Of a DNA stretch of 64,000 bases, positions 1-9,949 are shown in pieces. The notes below the pieces were generated by a model that made no database searches, was not told the origin of the DNA, and worked only from the letters and a program-made list of their open reading frames with translations. The position numbers and the translations under genes are program-made. The stretch comes from Citrobacter youngae ATCC 29220. Lineage in GTDB: Bacteria; Pseudomonadota; Gammaproteobacteria; Enterobacterales; Enterobacteriaceae. The stretch's first letter is position 1. Each line of letters starts with the position of its first letter. The DNA is taken from assembly GCF_000155975.1 (NCBI RefSeq), contig NZ_GG730299.1, forward strand, positions 305 through 64,304, in the 5' to 3' direction.

Positions 1-6
1 AGGCAT
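1..6 (+). rRNA. 3' end of a 5S rRNA gene (partial)
   Basis: The first six bases, aggcat, match the 3' end of enterobacterial 5S rRNA (which ends in CCAGGCAT). They are followed directly by the conserved rrn operon T1 and T2 terminator region. In E. coli an rrn operon (rrnG) lies next to kgtP, as here. The rest of the operon lies before the window, so the call rests mainly on the terminator context. Confidence 0.7.
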
Positions 7-14
7 CAAATAAA

Positions 15-54
15 AAACAAAAGGCCCGGTCGAAAGACCGGGCCTTTTGTTTTA
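15..54 (+). terminator. rrn operon terminator T1
   Basis: A strong stem GGCCCGGTC/GACCGGGCC with a four-base loop is followed by TTTTGTTTT. Position and sequence match the T1 terminator that follows 5S rRNA in E. coli rrn operons. The conserved post-T1 stretch (gctctcctgagtaggacaaa) follows at about 75-95. Confidence 0.92.
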
Positions 55-187
55 TGTGTTGTCTGTCGGTGAGGGCTCTCCTGAGTAGGACAAATCCGCC
101 GGGAGCGGATTTGAACGTTGCGCAGCAACGGCCCGGAGGGTGGCGGGCAGGACGCCCGCCATAAACTGCCAGGCATTAATTAAAGTG

Positions 188-218
188 AAGAAGCCCATCC
201 TGCCGGATGGGCTTTTTT
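188..218 (+). terminator. rrn operon terminator T2
   Basis: The hairpin AGCCCATC-ctgccg-GATGGGCT is followed by a T run. It sits about 150 bases after T1, as in E. coli rrnB-type ends. It insulates kgtP from rRNA transcription. Confidence 0.88.
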
Positions 219-231
219 GCGTGTGTGCGGA

Positions 232-410
232 ACTGAAAACAGCCGGATGCGGCGTATCGCCTTATCCGGCCTACAGCTGAATGTGTTTTGTAGGCCTGAT
301 AAGCGCAGCGCATCAGGCAATCCCGTATCATCCTGCCGGATGCGGCGTTCCGCCTTATTTGGCTTACAAAGGGCATCAGTCAACCCCGGTGCACCGCCTT
401 ATTCGGCTTG
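232..410. repeat. REP/BIME palindromic repeat cluster
   Basis: Several degenerate REP units in alternating orientation are visible, for example gccggatgcggcg...cgccttatccggcctac, then taggcctgataagcgcagcg, then another gccggatgcggcg copy. They fill most of the gap between the rrn terminators and kgtP. Bases 411-603 show no gene. They are AT-rich near 490-545 and probably contain the kgtP promoter, whose boxes I cannot assign. Confidence 0.8.
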
Positions 411-603
411 CAAAACCCCCACGCTATTTCTGACCGATAACCTGGACTCTTCCCTCGAACATATCTGAATCCTTTCTCTGCTAATTAAAACCGTGACTTA
501 TATCGCATAATTAATTATAACAATTATATAACATTTAATTTACCAAAAAAGACACAAGTACCATTGATAAATTCACGCGATCCTTGGCAGGGGTATAATT
601 CTA

Positions 604-1902
604 ATGGCTGATAGCAGTGTAACTGAGAACGGGGCGCTGGCAGATGGTGATACCCGTCGTCGTATATGGGCGATTGTCGGAGCATCATCAGGGAATCTGG
701 TCGAATGGTTTGATTTCTATATCTACTCTTTCTGCTCTCTCTATTTTGCTCATATCTTTTTTCCCTCCGGAAACACCACCACCCAGCTCTTACAAACCGC
801 CGGCGTTTTTGCCGCTGGCTTCCTGATGCGACCGATTGGCGGCTGGTTGTTTGGTCGCATCGCAGATAAGCACGGGCGTAAAAAATCGATGCTGTTGTCA
901 GTGTGCATGATGTGTATGGGATCGCTGGTGATCGCCTGTCTGCCGGGATATGAAACAATCGGTACCTGGGCTCCAGCGCTACTGCTGCTGGCCAGATTAT
1001 TTCAGGGGTTGTCTGTCGGCGGTGAATACGGAACCAGCGCTACCTACATGAGCGAAGTGGCTATTGAAGGTAAGAAAGGTTTTTACGCTTCATTCCAGTA
1101 CGTAACATTAATTGGCGGGCAGCTACTGGCGTTGCTGGTTGTGGTCATCTTACAGCAAACGCTAGAAGACTCTGCGCTCAGAGAATGGGGCTGGCGTATT
1201 CCATTTGCGCTGGGCGCGGTGCTGGCTATTGTCGCGCTATGGTTGCGTCGTCAGTTAGATGAAACCTCGAAGCAGGATGTTCGTGCGTTAAAAGAAGCGG
1301 GTTCTCTGAAAGGTTTATGGCGTAACCGTAAAGCCTTTATTATGGTGCTGGGTTTTACCGCCGCTGGCTCGCTGTGTTTTTATACGTTCACAACCTACAT
1401 GCAGAAATATCTGGTCAACACCGCAGGTATGCATGCGAATGTAGCCAGTGGGATTATGACGGCGGCACTGTGTGTGTTCATGCTGGTGCAGCCGCTGTTC
1501 GGCGCGTTGTCAGATAAAATTGGCAGACGCACTTCCATGCTATGCTTTGGCGCATTAGCCACGATTTTCACCGTCCCTATTCTGACGGCTTTGCAGAGCG
1601 TGACTTCTCCCTATGTGGCGTTTGCTCTGGTGATGTGTGCGTTGCTGATCGTGAGTTTTTATACATCGATTAGCGGCATACTGAAGGCTGAAATGTTCCC
1701 AGCGCAGGTGCGCGCCCTGGGGGTTGGGCTATCTTATGCGGTGGCGAATGCTCTGTTTGGTGGTTCGGCTGAATATGTCGCCTTATCCCTGAAGTCCGTT
1801 GGAATGGAAACGACGTTCTTCTGGTACGTTACGGCGCTGGCCGTAGTCGCATTTTTGGTATCGCTGATGCTACATGGTAAGGGGAAAGGTCTGCGCCTCT
1901 AG
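604..1902 (+). CDS. kgtP: alpha-ketoglutarate permease KgtP
   Basis: Inner-membrane proton symporter of the metabolite:H+ symporter family of the major facilitator superfamily, importing 2-oxoglutarate. The 432-residue product matches E. coli KgtP in length and nearly throughout. It shows the Arg-rich start ([13 protein letters not shown]), the NLVEWFDFY motif in the first helix, the MFS loop signature [11 protein letters not shown] (about residues 84-94) and [12 protein letters not shown] in helix 4. About twelve hydrophobic segments are visible. The gene follows the rrn terminators as in E. coli. Its stop overlaps the convergent yfiM stop by four bases. Confidence 0.97.
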   Translation: MADSSVTENGALADGDTRRRIWAIVGASSGNLVEWFDFYIYSFCSLYFAHIFFPSGNTTTQLLQTAGVFAAGFLMRPIGGWLFGRIADKHGRKKSMLLSVCMMCMGSLVIACLPGYETIGTWAPALLLLARLFQGLSVGGEYGTSATYMSEVAIEGKKGFYASFQYVTLIGGQLLALLVVVILQQTLEDSALREWGWRIPFALGAVLAIVALWLRRQLDETSKQDVRALKEAGSLKGLWRNRKAFIMVLGFTAAGSLCFYTFTTYMQKYLVNTAGMHANVASGIMTAALCVFMLVQPLFGALSDKIGRRTSMLCFGALATIFTVPILTALQSVTSPYVAFALVMCALLIVSFYTSISGILKAEMFPAQVRALGVGLSYAVANALFGGSAEYVALSLKSVGMETTFFWYVTALAVVAFLVSLMLHGKGKGLRL

Positions 1903-2222
1903 TAATGTGCCAGCTGCCAGATCGTATAGCCGGCTGAGGCGCCCGCAACATCCCAGGCAAAATCCTTCCAGCTCCAGCCGCTCCCTGCGGGGCGGCTGTC
2001 CCATAACTCTTTTGACGCCCCCAGGCTGACTGAGAACATCAAGCCAATAGCCGCGCTGCGATCGCGGCTGTAGCCCTGATGCAGAGCATATTCATTGCCT
2101 GCTGCGGCGAGCATAGCTGAGGCAATAAAGTGTTGAGCCTTGTCTTGCCCGCTCCACTGGTCGTTTGCCATATGGCTACAGCCAGAAATGGTCAGAATGC
2201 TGGTAAGAATAAACAGGCGCAC
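1899..2222 (-). CDS. yfiM: YfiM family putative outer-membrane lipoprotein
   Basis: Small lipoprotein of unknown function. The lipobox is ISGC, with the modified Cys at residue 15 from the start chosen here, after a short hydrophobic signal. The mature part contains KAQHF and GASKELWD segments typical of the YfiM family. A longer reading from an ATG at 2234 is possible. I prefer the GTG at 2222 because GGAG lies at good spacing before it and because 107 residues is the length I recall for E. coli YfiM. The gene lies just after pssA, separated by a terminator, and converges on kgtP. Confidence 0.82.
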   Translation of the reverse strand: MRLFILTSILTISGCSHMANDQWSGQDKAQHFIASAMLAAAGNEYALHQGYSRDRSAAIGLMFSVSLGASKELWDSRPAGSGWSWKDFAWDVAGASAGYTIWQLAHY

Positions 2223-2237
2223 CGTTGTCTCCATAGG

Positions 2238-2262
2238 AAAAACCCCGTAGCTGGACGGGGTC
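2238..2262 (-). terminator. Rho-independent terminator after pssA
   Basis: On the minus strand a stem ACCCCGT...ACGGGGT is followed by TTTTT. It lies five bases after the pssA stop and before the yfiM start, so yfiM is probably transcribed separately or by read-through. Confidence 0.8.
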
Positions 2263-2266
2263 TTGG

Positions 2267-3622
2267 TTACAGAATACGGCTAATTAATCTGTCGATACGA
2301 ATACGGCGTAGACGACGGATGAGTTTTCGTACTTTTACCGGATAGTCGGCAATGCTCTGCAGGTCGCGATAGTGCTTAACGACGGTGGTATGCGTGCGGA
2401 TCAGCTCCAGCTCTTTATCGCGCTGAGGAGTCAGCTCTTGCTTAGGATCGTGGATAAGGATGGCGTTTTCCAGATCCAACCGCCAGGCGCGAGGGTTAAG
2501 GTTGTTGCCGGTGAGCAGCATCCATTTGTCATCCACCCACATGCCTTTCAGATGATAGGTGTTGTCATCATCTTTCCATAAGCGCACGACCAGTTGGTCG
2601 GTATTCACATAATACTGCAATCTGCTCAGGAAACGACGCAGGTTAATTTCATACAGATAGGGCAGCGCGCCGATGATTTTAAAAGGCTCATCTTCCGGGA
2701 TGTAAAAGTCGTTGGCGGTTTTATCACCGACAATGATTTCGACCTTTTTCCCTTCACGCAGCAGCTGAATGATATTACGCACCAGTATGGCGGGCAGGTT
2801 GAAATAAGGGGTACAGATTGTGAGCTTTTGCTCTGCGCAGGGCATGAGGTGGAAAATAGTCTTATTTAACAGACTGGATTTTCCGAGCCCAACCAGAGGC
2901 GTAACAGAAAGCTGTTCATTATCCGCATCACCCTGAAAATGGAATGAGGCATCGCGCAGTTCCTGACGATACAGGCGGATGTCGTTTTTAATTTCCGGGC
3001 TTTTAGGACGGTTGATATCATCAAGACGGTTAACGCCGCGACCATTCATCAGGTTTTGCGCCACCCAGTTGAACATGATATCGGCCATTTGTGCGTTGCG
3101 AATCAACTGATAACGGTCGTAGCGATATTTATCATGCTGATGCAGATAAACATCGTTCAGGCTGGCGCCGCTGTACAGGACGCTGTCATCGATGATAAAG
3201 CCTTTGAAATGCAGAACGCCAAGCGCTTCGCGCGTGTTAATCGGCACGCCGTAGACAGGAACATCAATACCAGGGTTTTCTTGCGCCATTCGGCAATACC
3301 AGTCAGCATTGGTATTTGATGCCGCAGCACCAATACGCCCACGCTGGGCTCGGTGCCAGTCGACAAGTACCCGGACATCCAGTTCAGGACGCTGCCGTTT
3401 TGCCGCATAGAGCGCGTCAAGTATGCCTTTGCCACCGTCATCCTGTTCCAGGTACAGCGCAATAATGCAGATCCGTCGCGTCGCGCTGGCTATTTTTTCC
3501 AGCAGAGTCTCCCTGAAATTAGCGGGAGCATAAAAGAAATCTACATCATCAACTGACTGAGAAATCTTGGGTAGTTGGGCAAGGTGTTGTTGATGTTTAT
3601 TACGCTTAAATTTTGACAACAT
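2267..3622 (-). CDS. pssA: CDP-diacylglycerol-serine O-phosphatidyltransferase PssA
   Basis: Makes phosphatidylserine from CDP-diacylglycerol and L-serine, the committed step to phosphatidylethanolamine. It belongs to the phospholipase D-like superfamily and is peripheral at the inner membrane. Two HKD-like motifs are visible: HFKGFIIDD near residue 138 and HLKGMWVDD near residue 356. The C-terminal Arg-rich tail ([17 protein letters not shown]) is typical of membrane-associating PssA. The second of two adjacent ATG codons gives 451 residues, as in E. coli. A terminator follows the gene. Confidence 0.96.
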   Translation of the reverse strand: MLSKFKRNKHQQHLAQLPKISQSVDDVDFFYAPANFRETLLEKIASATRRICIIALYLEQDDGGKGILDALYAAKRQRPELDVRVLVDWHRAQRGRIGAAASNTNADWYCRMAQENPGIDVPVYGVPINTREALGVLHFKGFIIDDSVLYSGASLNDVYLHQHDKYRYDRYQLIRNAQMADIMFNWVAQNLMNGRGVNRLDDINRPKSPEIKNDIRLYRQELRDASFHFQGDADNEQLSVTPLVGLGKSSLLNKTIFHLMPCAEQKLTICTPYFNLPAILVRNIIQLLREGKKVEIIVGDKTANDFYIPEDEPFKIIGALPYLYEINLRRFLSRLQYYVNTDQLVVRLWKDDDNTYHLKGMWVDDKWMLLTGNNLNPRAWRLDLENAILIHDPKQELTPQRDKELELIRTHTTVVKHYRDLQSIADYPVKVRKLIRRLRRIRIDRLISRIL

Positions 3623-3736
3623 CACAGTGCATTTCTTCTCTGTTCATTGAAGGGTCCTCTGTGCTATGCAGACGACATAAGCGGGCAATGATACCACCAG
3701 TACCCATTAATGTGGTCAACATTTCCAGTACCTTAC

Positions 3737-6397
3737 TCACGATTCCTCAAATTGGGCCAGATTAAGCGTTAGCCCAACAATCCCCTCTTCGAGTTGGACG
3801 TCAACAACGAACCCGAGTTTCCGGGCCAGGGCGACCATACCGCGATTGTTTGGCATCGTAATACCATTCAAACGTCTAAGTCCGTGATCTCGGGTATAGG
3901 CAATCAACTTTTCCATCAACCGGCGACCCAGTCCAAACCCTTTGAGATCTGAACGAACCAGGACGGCAAACTCGGCATCTATGTTATCAGGATCGGAGAT
4001 GGCTCGCGTCACGCCGAGGATCTCTTCATGATTATCTTTACAACGCACAGCAACAAAGGCCATTTCACGATCGTAGTCGATCTGTGTCATATTGGCTAAA
4101 TCTTCATGGGTAAATTCGTTGATCTCACTGAAATAGCGATAATAAAGATCTTCTTTCGTTACCTGCGAAATGAACTGCTGCAGATGAGGTTCATCCTCCG
4201 GCAAAATGGGGCGGAACAGGCAGCGTTCACCGTTTTTCATTTCTACCCATTCTTCAAGCTGATGAGGGTAGGGGCGGACTGCCAGCCTGCTTTCGTTATC
4301 GCCCGTGAAAGGAGCAATATCCAACGTGACGTCCAGCGCGGTAAATTCACCGCCGGAGGCCAGGAGCGGATGGATATCCAGGCGCTGGATTTCCGGACAG
4401 TCGACAATCAGGTTGGAAACCTGTACCAGAAGCTGGCTTAATCCGGCTATATCCAGTGGGCGCAGCGCGCTGCGAGCGCGGATCTTTTTATTTTTGATCC
4501 CCTGGATCACCAGATAGCGCGCCAGGTTCATGTTTAATGGCGGCAATGCCACGACGGCTTGCTCCTCTGGTCGCCACTCAACCCCGCCTTCGCCCAGCAT
4601 AATCAGCGGGCCAAACACCGGATCGTGTTCAACGACGACGCGAAGCTCCTGTGCGCCAGCGCGATTCGCCATGCTTTGCACTAATAAACCGTGAATGCGC
4701 GCCTGCGGCCAGGCCATTTTCACCCGATCAAAAATCGCGTTCGCGGCCTGCTGCACTTCTGTTGCCGTGCGCAGGTAAAGCATTACCCCCTGAACTTCTG
4801 ATTTATGCGGGATATCAGGGGAACGCAGCTTGAGCGCCACTGGGTAACCGATCTGCTCTGCAATATGCACGGCTTCCGCACTGTCGCTGGCGATCCACGT
4901 CGGCAGCGTGTGTAAGCCGTAGGCTTGTAAAATTGGCTGCACTTCATGCGTATCGAGCGATGTAGCCCCTTCCGCGATCGCCTGCTGTAACAGATGGTGT
5001 GCCTCGGTCGTGTTGGCGGTCAGGCTGTCGGGCAACGCTGGCGTTTCTCGCAATTGCTTCTGGTTACGCCGATACTCCACCATATGCATAAACGCGGTGA
5101 TGGTGCCTTCCGGCGTACGGTAGGTGGGCAATCCTGCTTCGCTAAATAGTCTGCGGGCTTCCTGGGAGGAAAACTCTCCGCACCAGTTGGTCAGTAATGA
5201 GACAAACTTGCCGCGGGGATGATGTTTCACCGCTTCTATCAACGCTTGTGCGCTTTCGGTTCCCGGGGCGGCTGCGCTGGGCGAATGAATTACCATCAGC
5301 GCATCGAAATCCTGGCTGGCGAGCAAAATATCCAGCGTTTTAACGTAGTGTTCGCTGCTGGCGTCGTCACGCAGATCCAGTGGATTAGCGATATCAATAT
5401 GTTCAGGCAACGCATCGCGTAACTTCTGGCAGGTTTCTTCACTTAGCGTCGCCAGCTTGCCATTTTTTGACCACAGCTCATCTAATGCCAGCGCAGCAGG
5501 CGCGGCCCCGTTGCTGATGATCATCAGCCTGTCGCCACGCAGCGGACGCATGTGGCTCAGGGTTTCGACCGCTGAGAACAGCTCGTGGGTGTCTTGTACC
5601 CGCAATAAACCGGCGCGCTGGATAGCCGCGTCCCAGGCAGGGTCCATTCCGGCGCTGGTGCGCAGTAAACGCTGCGCCGCCGGGCTACGACCGCTCTTAA
5701 TCACCAGAATGGGTTTGTTGCGCGAGGCGCTACGGGCGGCAGAGACAAAGCGCCGGGCATCGCTCAAATGTTCGAGATACAACAATATCGCGCTGGTTTT
5801 GCTGTCGCGCGCCAGGTAATCCAGCAGCTCATCAACGTCAATATCCAGGCTGTCACCCAGCGCGATAAAATAAGAAAAGCCCATTTCTCTCTGCTGCGCC
5901 CAGTCAAGAATTGTGTTGGATACGGCGGCGGATTGAGAGATAAACGCCAACTTGCCGCGCTTAATCGGGACGGGGGAGAAGCTGGCGTTAAGTCCCTGCC
6001 AGGGGGCGAGAAGCCCCAGGCTGTTGGGTCCCAGCAGACGAATTTTATACCGTGAGGCGCAGGCCAGCAGGTCAGCGTGCTGGGCCGCGGGAGCCGAGAG
6101 AATAATGCAGGTTTTACAGCCTTTCTCGCCAAGCGCTTCGAGCAAGGCCAGATTGCGGCTGGCATTGGTGCACAACACGGCGAGGTCGGGACTAAACGGC
6201 AGGCTGTTGATATTGGGCCAGGCCAGTACGCCCAACACCGCTTTCCAGGCGGGCGTCACCGGTAAAACAGGTCCGTTGAAACCGCCAGCAAGCAGGTTAC
6301 GCATCATCAGATAACCCGCACGATTAGGCTTCATTGACGCCCCAATCACCGCAATGGATTTCGGTCGCAGTAGTGCTTCCAGACCACGCTGACTCAT
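3737..6397 (-). CDS. patZ: protein lysine acetyltransferase PatZ (Pka/YfiQ)
   Basis: Acetylates lysines of metabolic enzymes such as acetyl-CoA synthetase and RNase R, using acetyl-CoA. The 886-residue protein has an N-terminal acyl-CoA synthetase (NDP-forming)-like region (residues 1 to about 690, starting RPKSIAVIGAS). A C-terminal GNAT domain (about 725-886) carries the acetyl-CoA loop RSDLKGFGLGRRLMEKL and the helix NNRGMVALARKLGF. AAGGA lies 8 bases before the ATG. tapT lies upstream on the same strand with a 36-base gap, so the two may be co-transcribed. Salmonella calls this gene pat. Confidence 0.95.
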   Translation of the reverse strand: MSQRGLEALLRPKSIAVIGASMKPNRAGYLMMRNLLAGGFNGPVLPVTPAWKAVLGVLAWPNINSLPFSPDLAVLCTNASRNLALLEALGEKGCKTCIILSAPAAQHADLLACASRYKIRLLGPNSLGLLAPWQGLNASFSPVPIKRGKLAFISQSAAVSNTILDWAQQREMGFSYFIALGDSLDIDVDELLDYLARDSKTSAILLYLEHLSDARRFVSAARSASRNKPILVIKSGRSPAAQRLLRTSAGMDPAWDAAIQRAGLLRVQDTHELFSAVETLSHMRPLRGDRLMIISNGAAPAALALDELWSKNGKLATLSEETCQKLRDALPEHIDIANPLDLRDDASSEHYVKTLDILLASQDFDALMVIHSPSAAAPGTESAQALIEAVKHHPRGKFVSLLTNWCGEFSSQEARRLFSEAGLPTYRTPEGTITAFMHMVEYRRNQKQLRETPALPDSLTANTTEAHHLLQQAIAEGATSLDTHEVQPILQAYGLHTLPTWIASDSAEAVHIAEQIGYPVALKLRSPDIPHKSEVQGVMLYLRTATEVQQAANAIFDRVKMAWPQARIHGLLVQSMANRAGAQELRVVVEHDPVFGPLIMLGEGGVEWRPEEQAVVALPPLNMNLARYLVIQGIKNKKIRARSALRPLDIAGLSQLLVQVSNLIVDCPEIQRLDIHPLLASGGEFTALDVTLDIAPFTGDNESRLAVRPYPHQLEEWVEMKNGERCLFRPILPEDEPHLQQFISQVTKEDLYYRYFSEINEFTHEDLANMTQIDYDREMAFVAVRCKDNHEEILGVTRAISDPDNIDAEFAVLVRSDLKGFGLGRRLMEKLIAYTRDHGLRRLNGITMPNNRGMVALARKLGFVVDVQLEEGIVGLTLNLAQFEES

Positions 6398-6433
6398 ATC
6401 GGCTTCCTTAATGACACCAGTGACCGAATGATT

Positions 6434-7132
6434 TTAAACGCTTTCTGCGGAGCCTGTTGTGACGCTTCCCTGATGTTGGGTTTTTCCTGCGAGGTAACGG
6501 GTTTTAAAGCGTGTGAAGAGATCGCTTAACCCTTCTGCGGCTTGCGTATCTCCGGCCAGATCCAACAAGGCGATGGCTACTTCAGCGGTGCAGTATTGCC
6601 CTTCGGCATGAACGCCACGCAGGTGATAAGCGGAAAGGCGTGATAAATCAACGGAGATCACCGGCAGGTTGTCGAGGTACGGGCTTTTGCGGAACATTTT
6701 ACGCGCTTCAGGCCAGGTACCATCGAGCACGATAAACAACGGCGGTTTGCCGGTTGGCGGTGTGAAAATCACTTCGCGCTCTTCGCCCGCATAGGAGGCC
6801 GGGAATACCACCATCGGCTGGTAATCCGGATTTTTCACCAGATCAAGCAACGCCTGTGGCGGTTCGGTGCGTGACCACTGAAAAGCGGCGGTATTTGGCA
6901 AAATATCAGCAATCAAGCGCCCCGTGTTGCTGGGCTTCATCGGCTCGGTATCAAACATTACCAGACAAAAACGGCTTTTCGCCTCAGACGGCACCAACGT
7001 TGCGCATAAGCAGAGCTTTAGCGGCAGCAGGCAACGCTGACAGCGACGAATGCGGTTACCTCGGGCAAGAAAAGGACGCGTGGCGCGCGCAATGCGCTCG
7101 GCGCGTAACTGAAGAACGGCGTTATCGGTCAT
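6434..7132 (-). CDS. tapT: tRNA-uridine aminocarboxypropyltransferase TapT (YfiP, DTW domain)
   Basis: DTW-domain enzyme that in E. coli makes acp3U47 in tRNA from S-adenosylmethionine. The 232-residue product has a Cys cluster (RCQRCLLPLKLCLC, about residues 30-43) that is probably zinc-binding. The DTW-type motif LDGTWPEARKM follows, then the family-conserved ending KTRYLAGKTQH. The frame is open further upstream, but the ATG at 7132 gives the E. coli length and N-terminus (MTDNAVLQLRAERIA). The extra upstream reading lacks family similarity. Confidence 0.93.
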   Translation of the reverse strand: MTDNAVLQLRAERIARATRPFLARGNRIRRCQRCLLPLKLCLCATLVPSEAKSRFCLVMFDTEPMKPSNTGRLIADILPNTAAFQWSRTEPPQALLDLVKNPDYQPMVVFPASYAGEEREVIFTPPTGKPPLFIVLDGTWPEARKMFRKSPYLDNLPVISVDLSRLSAYHLRGVHAEGQYCTAEVAIALLDLAGDTQAAEGLSDLFTRFKTRYLAGKTQHQGSVTTGSAESV

Positions 7133-7202
7133 GGGGGGAACACGTTGAAAAACGTTATTGTCGCAGAGGACAAAACGGGGCACAAGATGCGCCCCGTAGA
7201 GA

Positions 7203-7622
7203 TTATAATGATTCGTTAAGCCAGCTATCAAACGGAGCCTTAGGGACGGCGCCATTGAGCATGTCGACGATCTCACCTTTTCTGAAGATCATGATGGTTG
7301 GGATGCTGCGGATACCGAATCGGGCGCTGAGTTCACGCTCGGCTTCCGTATTCACTTTAACAAAACGCACTTTACCGCTACGCTCTTCCGCGACATCTTC
7401 AAAAATCGGGGCGAAGTTACGGCACGGACCGCACCAGGGGGCCCAAAAATCAACCACCACCGGGAGATCGTCTTTTAATAGTTTATCCAGTGTTTCACCG
7501 GTCGCATTGATCACCTCCCCATCAAACAGGTCGTGACCACAGCGTCCGCATTTAGCCGCTTCCTGGACACGATCGTCGGGGATACGGTTGATTGCCTGGC
7601 AGCTGGTACAAACGGTATTCAT
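7203..7622 (-). CDS. trxC: thioredoxin 2 TrxC
   Basis: Cytoplasmic disulfide reductase with an N-terminal zinc-finger module. Two CxxC pairs (CTSC at residues 5-8 and CGRC at 25-28) precede a thioredoxin fold with the catalytic WCGPC motif at residues 63-67. The cis-Pro motif RSIPTIM is present. Start at 7622 gives 139 residues, equal to E. coli TrxC; the in-frame extension upstream is not conserved. E. coli trxC is OxyR-activated; I did not identify an OxyR site here. Confidence 0.96.
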   Translation of the reverse strand: MNTVCTSCQAINRIPDDRVQEAAKCGRCGHDLFDGEVINATGETLDKLLKDDLPVVVDFWAPWCGPCRNFAPIFEDVAEERSGKVRFVKVNTEAERELSARFGIRSIPTIMIFRKGEIVDMLNGAVPKAPFDSWLNESL

Positions 7623-7829
7623 AACTAACCTCTGGATGAGTGGAGTGGACTTCACGGCAGCAACGCCAGTATGTTTCTATTATGTTACATATTATCGGGG
7701 AGTCTGTTCTAAACAACAATGCGTTTTATTCAATGAGTACAATAGTCCTTAGCTTTTAAATGAAATAATGGCTAACGACGTGCACATCGGGTAATCTGCG
7801 CGCTTCGCGCAGAGCAGGTGGAGAAAAAC

Positions 7830-8909
7830 ATGAGCGACGAACTGAAGAATAAAAACGGCAAGGTCAAAGTGATGTACGTCCGCAGTGACGATGACTCGGA
7901 CAAACGCACCCAAAATCCACGTACTGGTAAAGGCGGCGGTCGCCCCGGTACTTCCCGAGCCGAAGGCGGTCGTCGCCCTGCCCGTGATGACAGAAAGGGT
8001 CCGAACAGCGAACGCGGCCGTGAACGTGGTCGTGACCGCGATGTAGAACGCGACCGCAGACGTGAAGATTCCCCATGGCGTACCGTATCCCGCGCACCGA
8101 ATGATGATGCAGCGGACAAAGCCGATCATGGCGGTATTAGCGGCAAAAGCTTTATCGATCCTGAAGTATTGCGCCGTCAGCGCGCGGAAGAAACCCGCGT
8201 TTACGGTGAGAATGCCTGTCAGGCACTGTTCCAGAGCCGCCCGGACGCCATTGTCCGCGCCTGGTTTGTTCAGAGCGTAACCCCGCGTTTTAAAGAAGCA
8301 TTACGCTGGATGGCGGCAAACCGCAAAGCCTACCACGTGGTTGATGAAGCAGAGCTGGCGAAAGCTTCCGGTACTGAGCACCACGGCGGCGTTTGCTTCC
8401 TGATCAAAAAACGTAACGGTACCACCGTTAAGCAGTGGGTTGGTCAGGCAGGCGCGCAGGATTGCGTACTGGCCCTGGAAGACATCGCTAACCCGCATAA
8501 CCTGGGCGGCATGATGCGCAGTTGCGCGCACTTCGGTGTGAAAGGCGTGGTGGTACAGGACGCCGCATTACTGGAGTCCGGTGCGGCTATCCGTACCGCT
8601 GAAGGTGGCGCAGAACACGTGCAGCCGATTACCGGCGACAGCATTGTTGATGTGCTGGACGATTTCCGTCATGCAGGTTACACGGTAGTGATGACCTCAA
8701 GCGTAAAAGGCAAACCGCTGTTTACTACCACGTTGCCGGAAAAAATGGTGCTGGTGTTAGGTCGTGAGCGTGAAGCGCTGCCGGAAGCCGCATGCTCGGC
8801 TGACGATCTGTGTGTGGCGATTGACGGTACGGGCAACGTAGAAACGCTCAACGTTTCTGTCGCGACCGGCGTGCTGCTCGCGGAGTGGTGGCGTCAGAAC
8901 AAAGCCTGA
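7830..8909 (+). CDS. yfiF: SpoU/TrmH-family RNA methyltransferase-like protein YfiF
   Basis: Putative SAM-dependent RNA 2'-O-ribose methyltransferase whose target is, to my knowledge, unproven. The C-terminal 150 residues carry SPOUT motifs: [16 protein letters not shown] (motif 1), LVLGRERE (motif 2) and [18 protein letters not shown] (motif 3). An N-terminal TrmH substrate-binding-like domain ([11 protein letters not shown]...) precedes it. The first 90 residues are low-complexity, rich in Arg, Gly and Asp, with repeated [10 protein letters not shown]-type units. GGTGGAG six bases before the ATG at 7830 fixes the start. The protein has 359 residues against about 345 in E. coli, the difference lying in the Arg-rich segment. 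Confidence 0.92.
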   Translation: MSDELKNKNGKVKVMYVRSDDDSDKRTQNPRTGKGGGRPGTSRAEGGRRPARDDRKGPNSERGRERGRDRDVERDRRREDSPWRTVSRAPNDDAADKADHGGISGKSFIDPEVLRRQRAEETRVYGENACQALFQSRPDAIVRAWFVQSVTPRFKEALRWMAANRKAYHVVDEAELAKASGTEHHGGVCFLIKKRNGTTVKQWVGQAGAQDCVLALEDIANPHNLGGMMRSCAHFGVKGVVVQDAALLESGAAIRTAEGGAEHVQPITGDSIVDVLDDFRHAGYTVVMTSSVKGKPLFTTTLPEKMVLVLGREREALPEAACSADDLCVAIDGTGNVETLNVSVATGVLLAEWWRQNKA

Positions 8910-8918
8910 TAATAAAAC

Positions 8919-8944
8919 TGCCAGCGAATCGCTGGCATTTTTTT
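8919..8944 (+). terminator. Rho-independent terminator after yfiF
   Basis: TGCCAGCG-aat-CGCTGGCA followed by seven T residues, starting ten bases after the yfiF stop. The T run reaches the last bases of the convergent ung gene. Confidence 0.9.
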
Positions 8945-9632
8945 ACTCGCTTTCTGCGGGTAATACCGGCACCCAGTCAATCGGCTTTTCACCGCGCTTT
9001 TCCAGCCATTCATTGGCCAGTACAAAATGATTGCAGCCAAAAAAACCGCGATGCGCAGAGAGCGGCGAAGGATGCGGCGCTTTCAGCACATGGTGACGCT
9101 TGGCATCAATAATTGCGCCTTTCTTCTGGGCATGTGAGCCCCAGAGCAGGAAAACAACGCCTTCGCGGTGTTGGTTAATCAGGCTGATGACCTTATCGGT
9201 AAACGTTTCCCAACCCAGACTGGCGTGGGAATGTGCTTGGCCTGCCCGAACGGTGAGGACAGTATTGAGTAACAGTACCCCCTGACGTGCCCAGCTTTCC
9301 AGATAACCATGCGTTGGGCGTGTAAAGCCTGGAATGGTGGTTTCCAGCTCTTTGTACATGTTCAGCAATGAGGGGGGAGTGGCAATCCCCGGGCGGACAG
9401 AGAACGCGAGACCGTGTGCCTGGCCTGGACCGTGGTAAGGATCCTGTCCCAGAATGACAACTTTCACATCGCCAAGCTCGGTAAAGCGAAAAGCGTTAAA
9501 CACATCTTTTTGCGGTGGGTAAATTGTCATGCCCGACTGACGCTCGCCAGCGACAGTCTGCAGGGTGTTAACAAAATAAGGCTGCTGTTTCTCTTCAGCC
9601 AGCACATCATGCCAGGTTAATTCGGTGGCCAT
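8943..9632 (-). CDS. ung: uracil-DNA glycosylase Ung
   Basis: Family 1 uracil-DNA glycosylase of base-excision repair, removing uracil from DNA. The 229-residue product carries the water-activating motif GQDPYH (residues 62-67) with the catalytic Asp64, the uracil-binding LLNTVLTV segment, and the DNA-intercalation motif [13 protein letters not shown]. Length equals the E. coli enzyme. The gene converges on yfiF and is divergent from grcA. Confidence 0.97.
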   Translation of the reverse strand: MATELTWHDVLAEEKQQPYFVNTLQTVAGERQSGMTIYPPQKDVFNAFRFTELGDVKVVILGQDPYHGPGQAHGLAFSVRPGIATPPSLLNMYKELETTIPGFTRPTHGYLESWARQGVLLLNTVLTVRAGQAHSHASLGWETFTDKVISLINQHREGVVFLLWGSHAQKKGAIIDAKRHHVLKAPHPSPLSAHRGFFGCNHFVLANEWLEKRGEKPIDWVPVLPAESE

Positions 9633-9773
9633 CTCGCTCTCCTGCGAATTTTCAATCCCCCTAGCTTAACTGCTTCTTTCCACGTCGCAAAATTCTGTAC
9701 GAATCTCAAGGGCCTGGGTTTTAAAGATAGTTGAAAATTTATGTAAAAAGTTTAGCCGCGTGCATGGCGTAAG

Positions 9774-9787
9774 TTGATGTAAAACAA
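9774..9787 (+). promoter_or_regulatory. upstream FNR-like box of grcA
   Basis: TTGATgtaaAACAA matches FNR TTGAT-N4-ATCAA with a degenerate right half. Its centre is exactly 53 bases upstream of the perfect FNR box. E. coli grcA (yfiD) carries FNR sites at -40.5 and -93.5, the same 53-base spacing. Confidence 0.75.
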
Positions 9788-9826
9788 TAAAATCCACCTA
9801 TCACCACTTTTCATGTGTGGTTTTTA

Positions 9827-9840
9827 TTGATTTAAATCAA
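9827..9840 (+). promoter_or_regulatory. FNR box activating grcA
   Basis: TTGAT-ttaa-ATCAA is a perfect FNR consensus palindrome. With a class II spacing (centre -40.5) the transcript would start near 9874. A TATATA -10-like element at about 9862-9867 fits this. The 5' UTR would then be about 75 bases. Confidence 0.9.
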
Positions 9841-9949
9841 AGATTCAAGGGTGTGTGAGGGGTATATATACACTCAAGCAACAATGGTTTTACCAATTGG
9901 CCGGATGACGGCCAACCAAGATCAAATAATTTTGCCGGGGAGGCATCAA

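Noticed and set aside
232-410. Repeated palindromes resembling a CRISPR array
   Set aside because: The units are REP/BIME palindromes of alternating orientation with irregular spacing and no unique spacers. The same holds for the clusters at 36409-36543 and 40993-41068.
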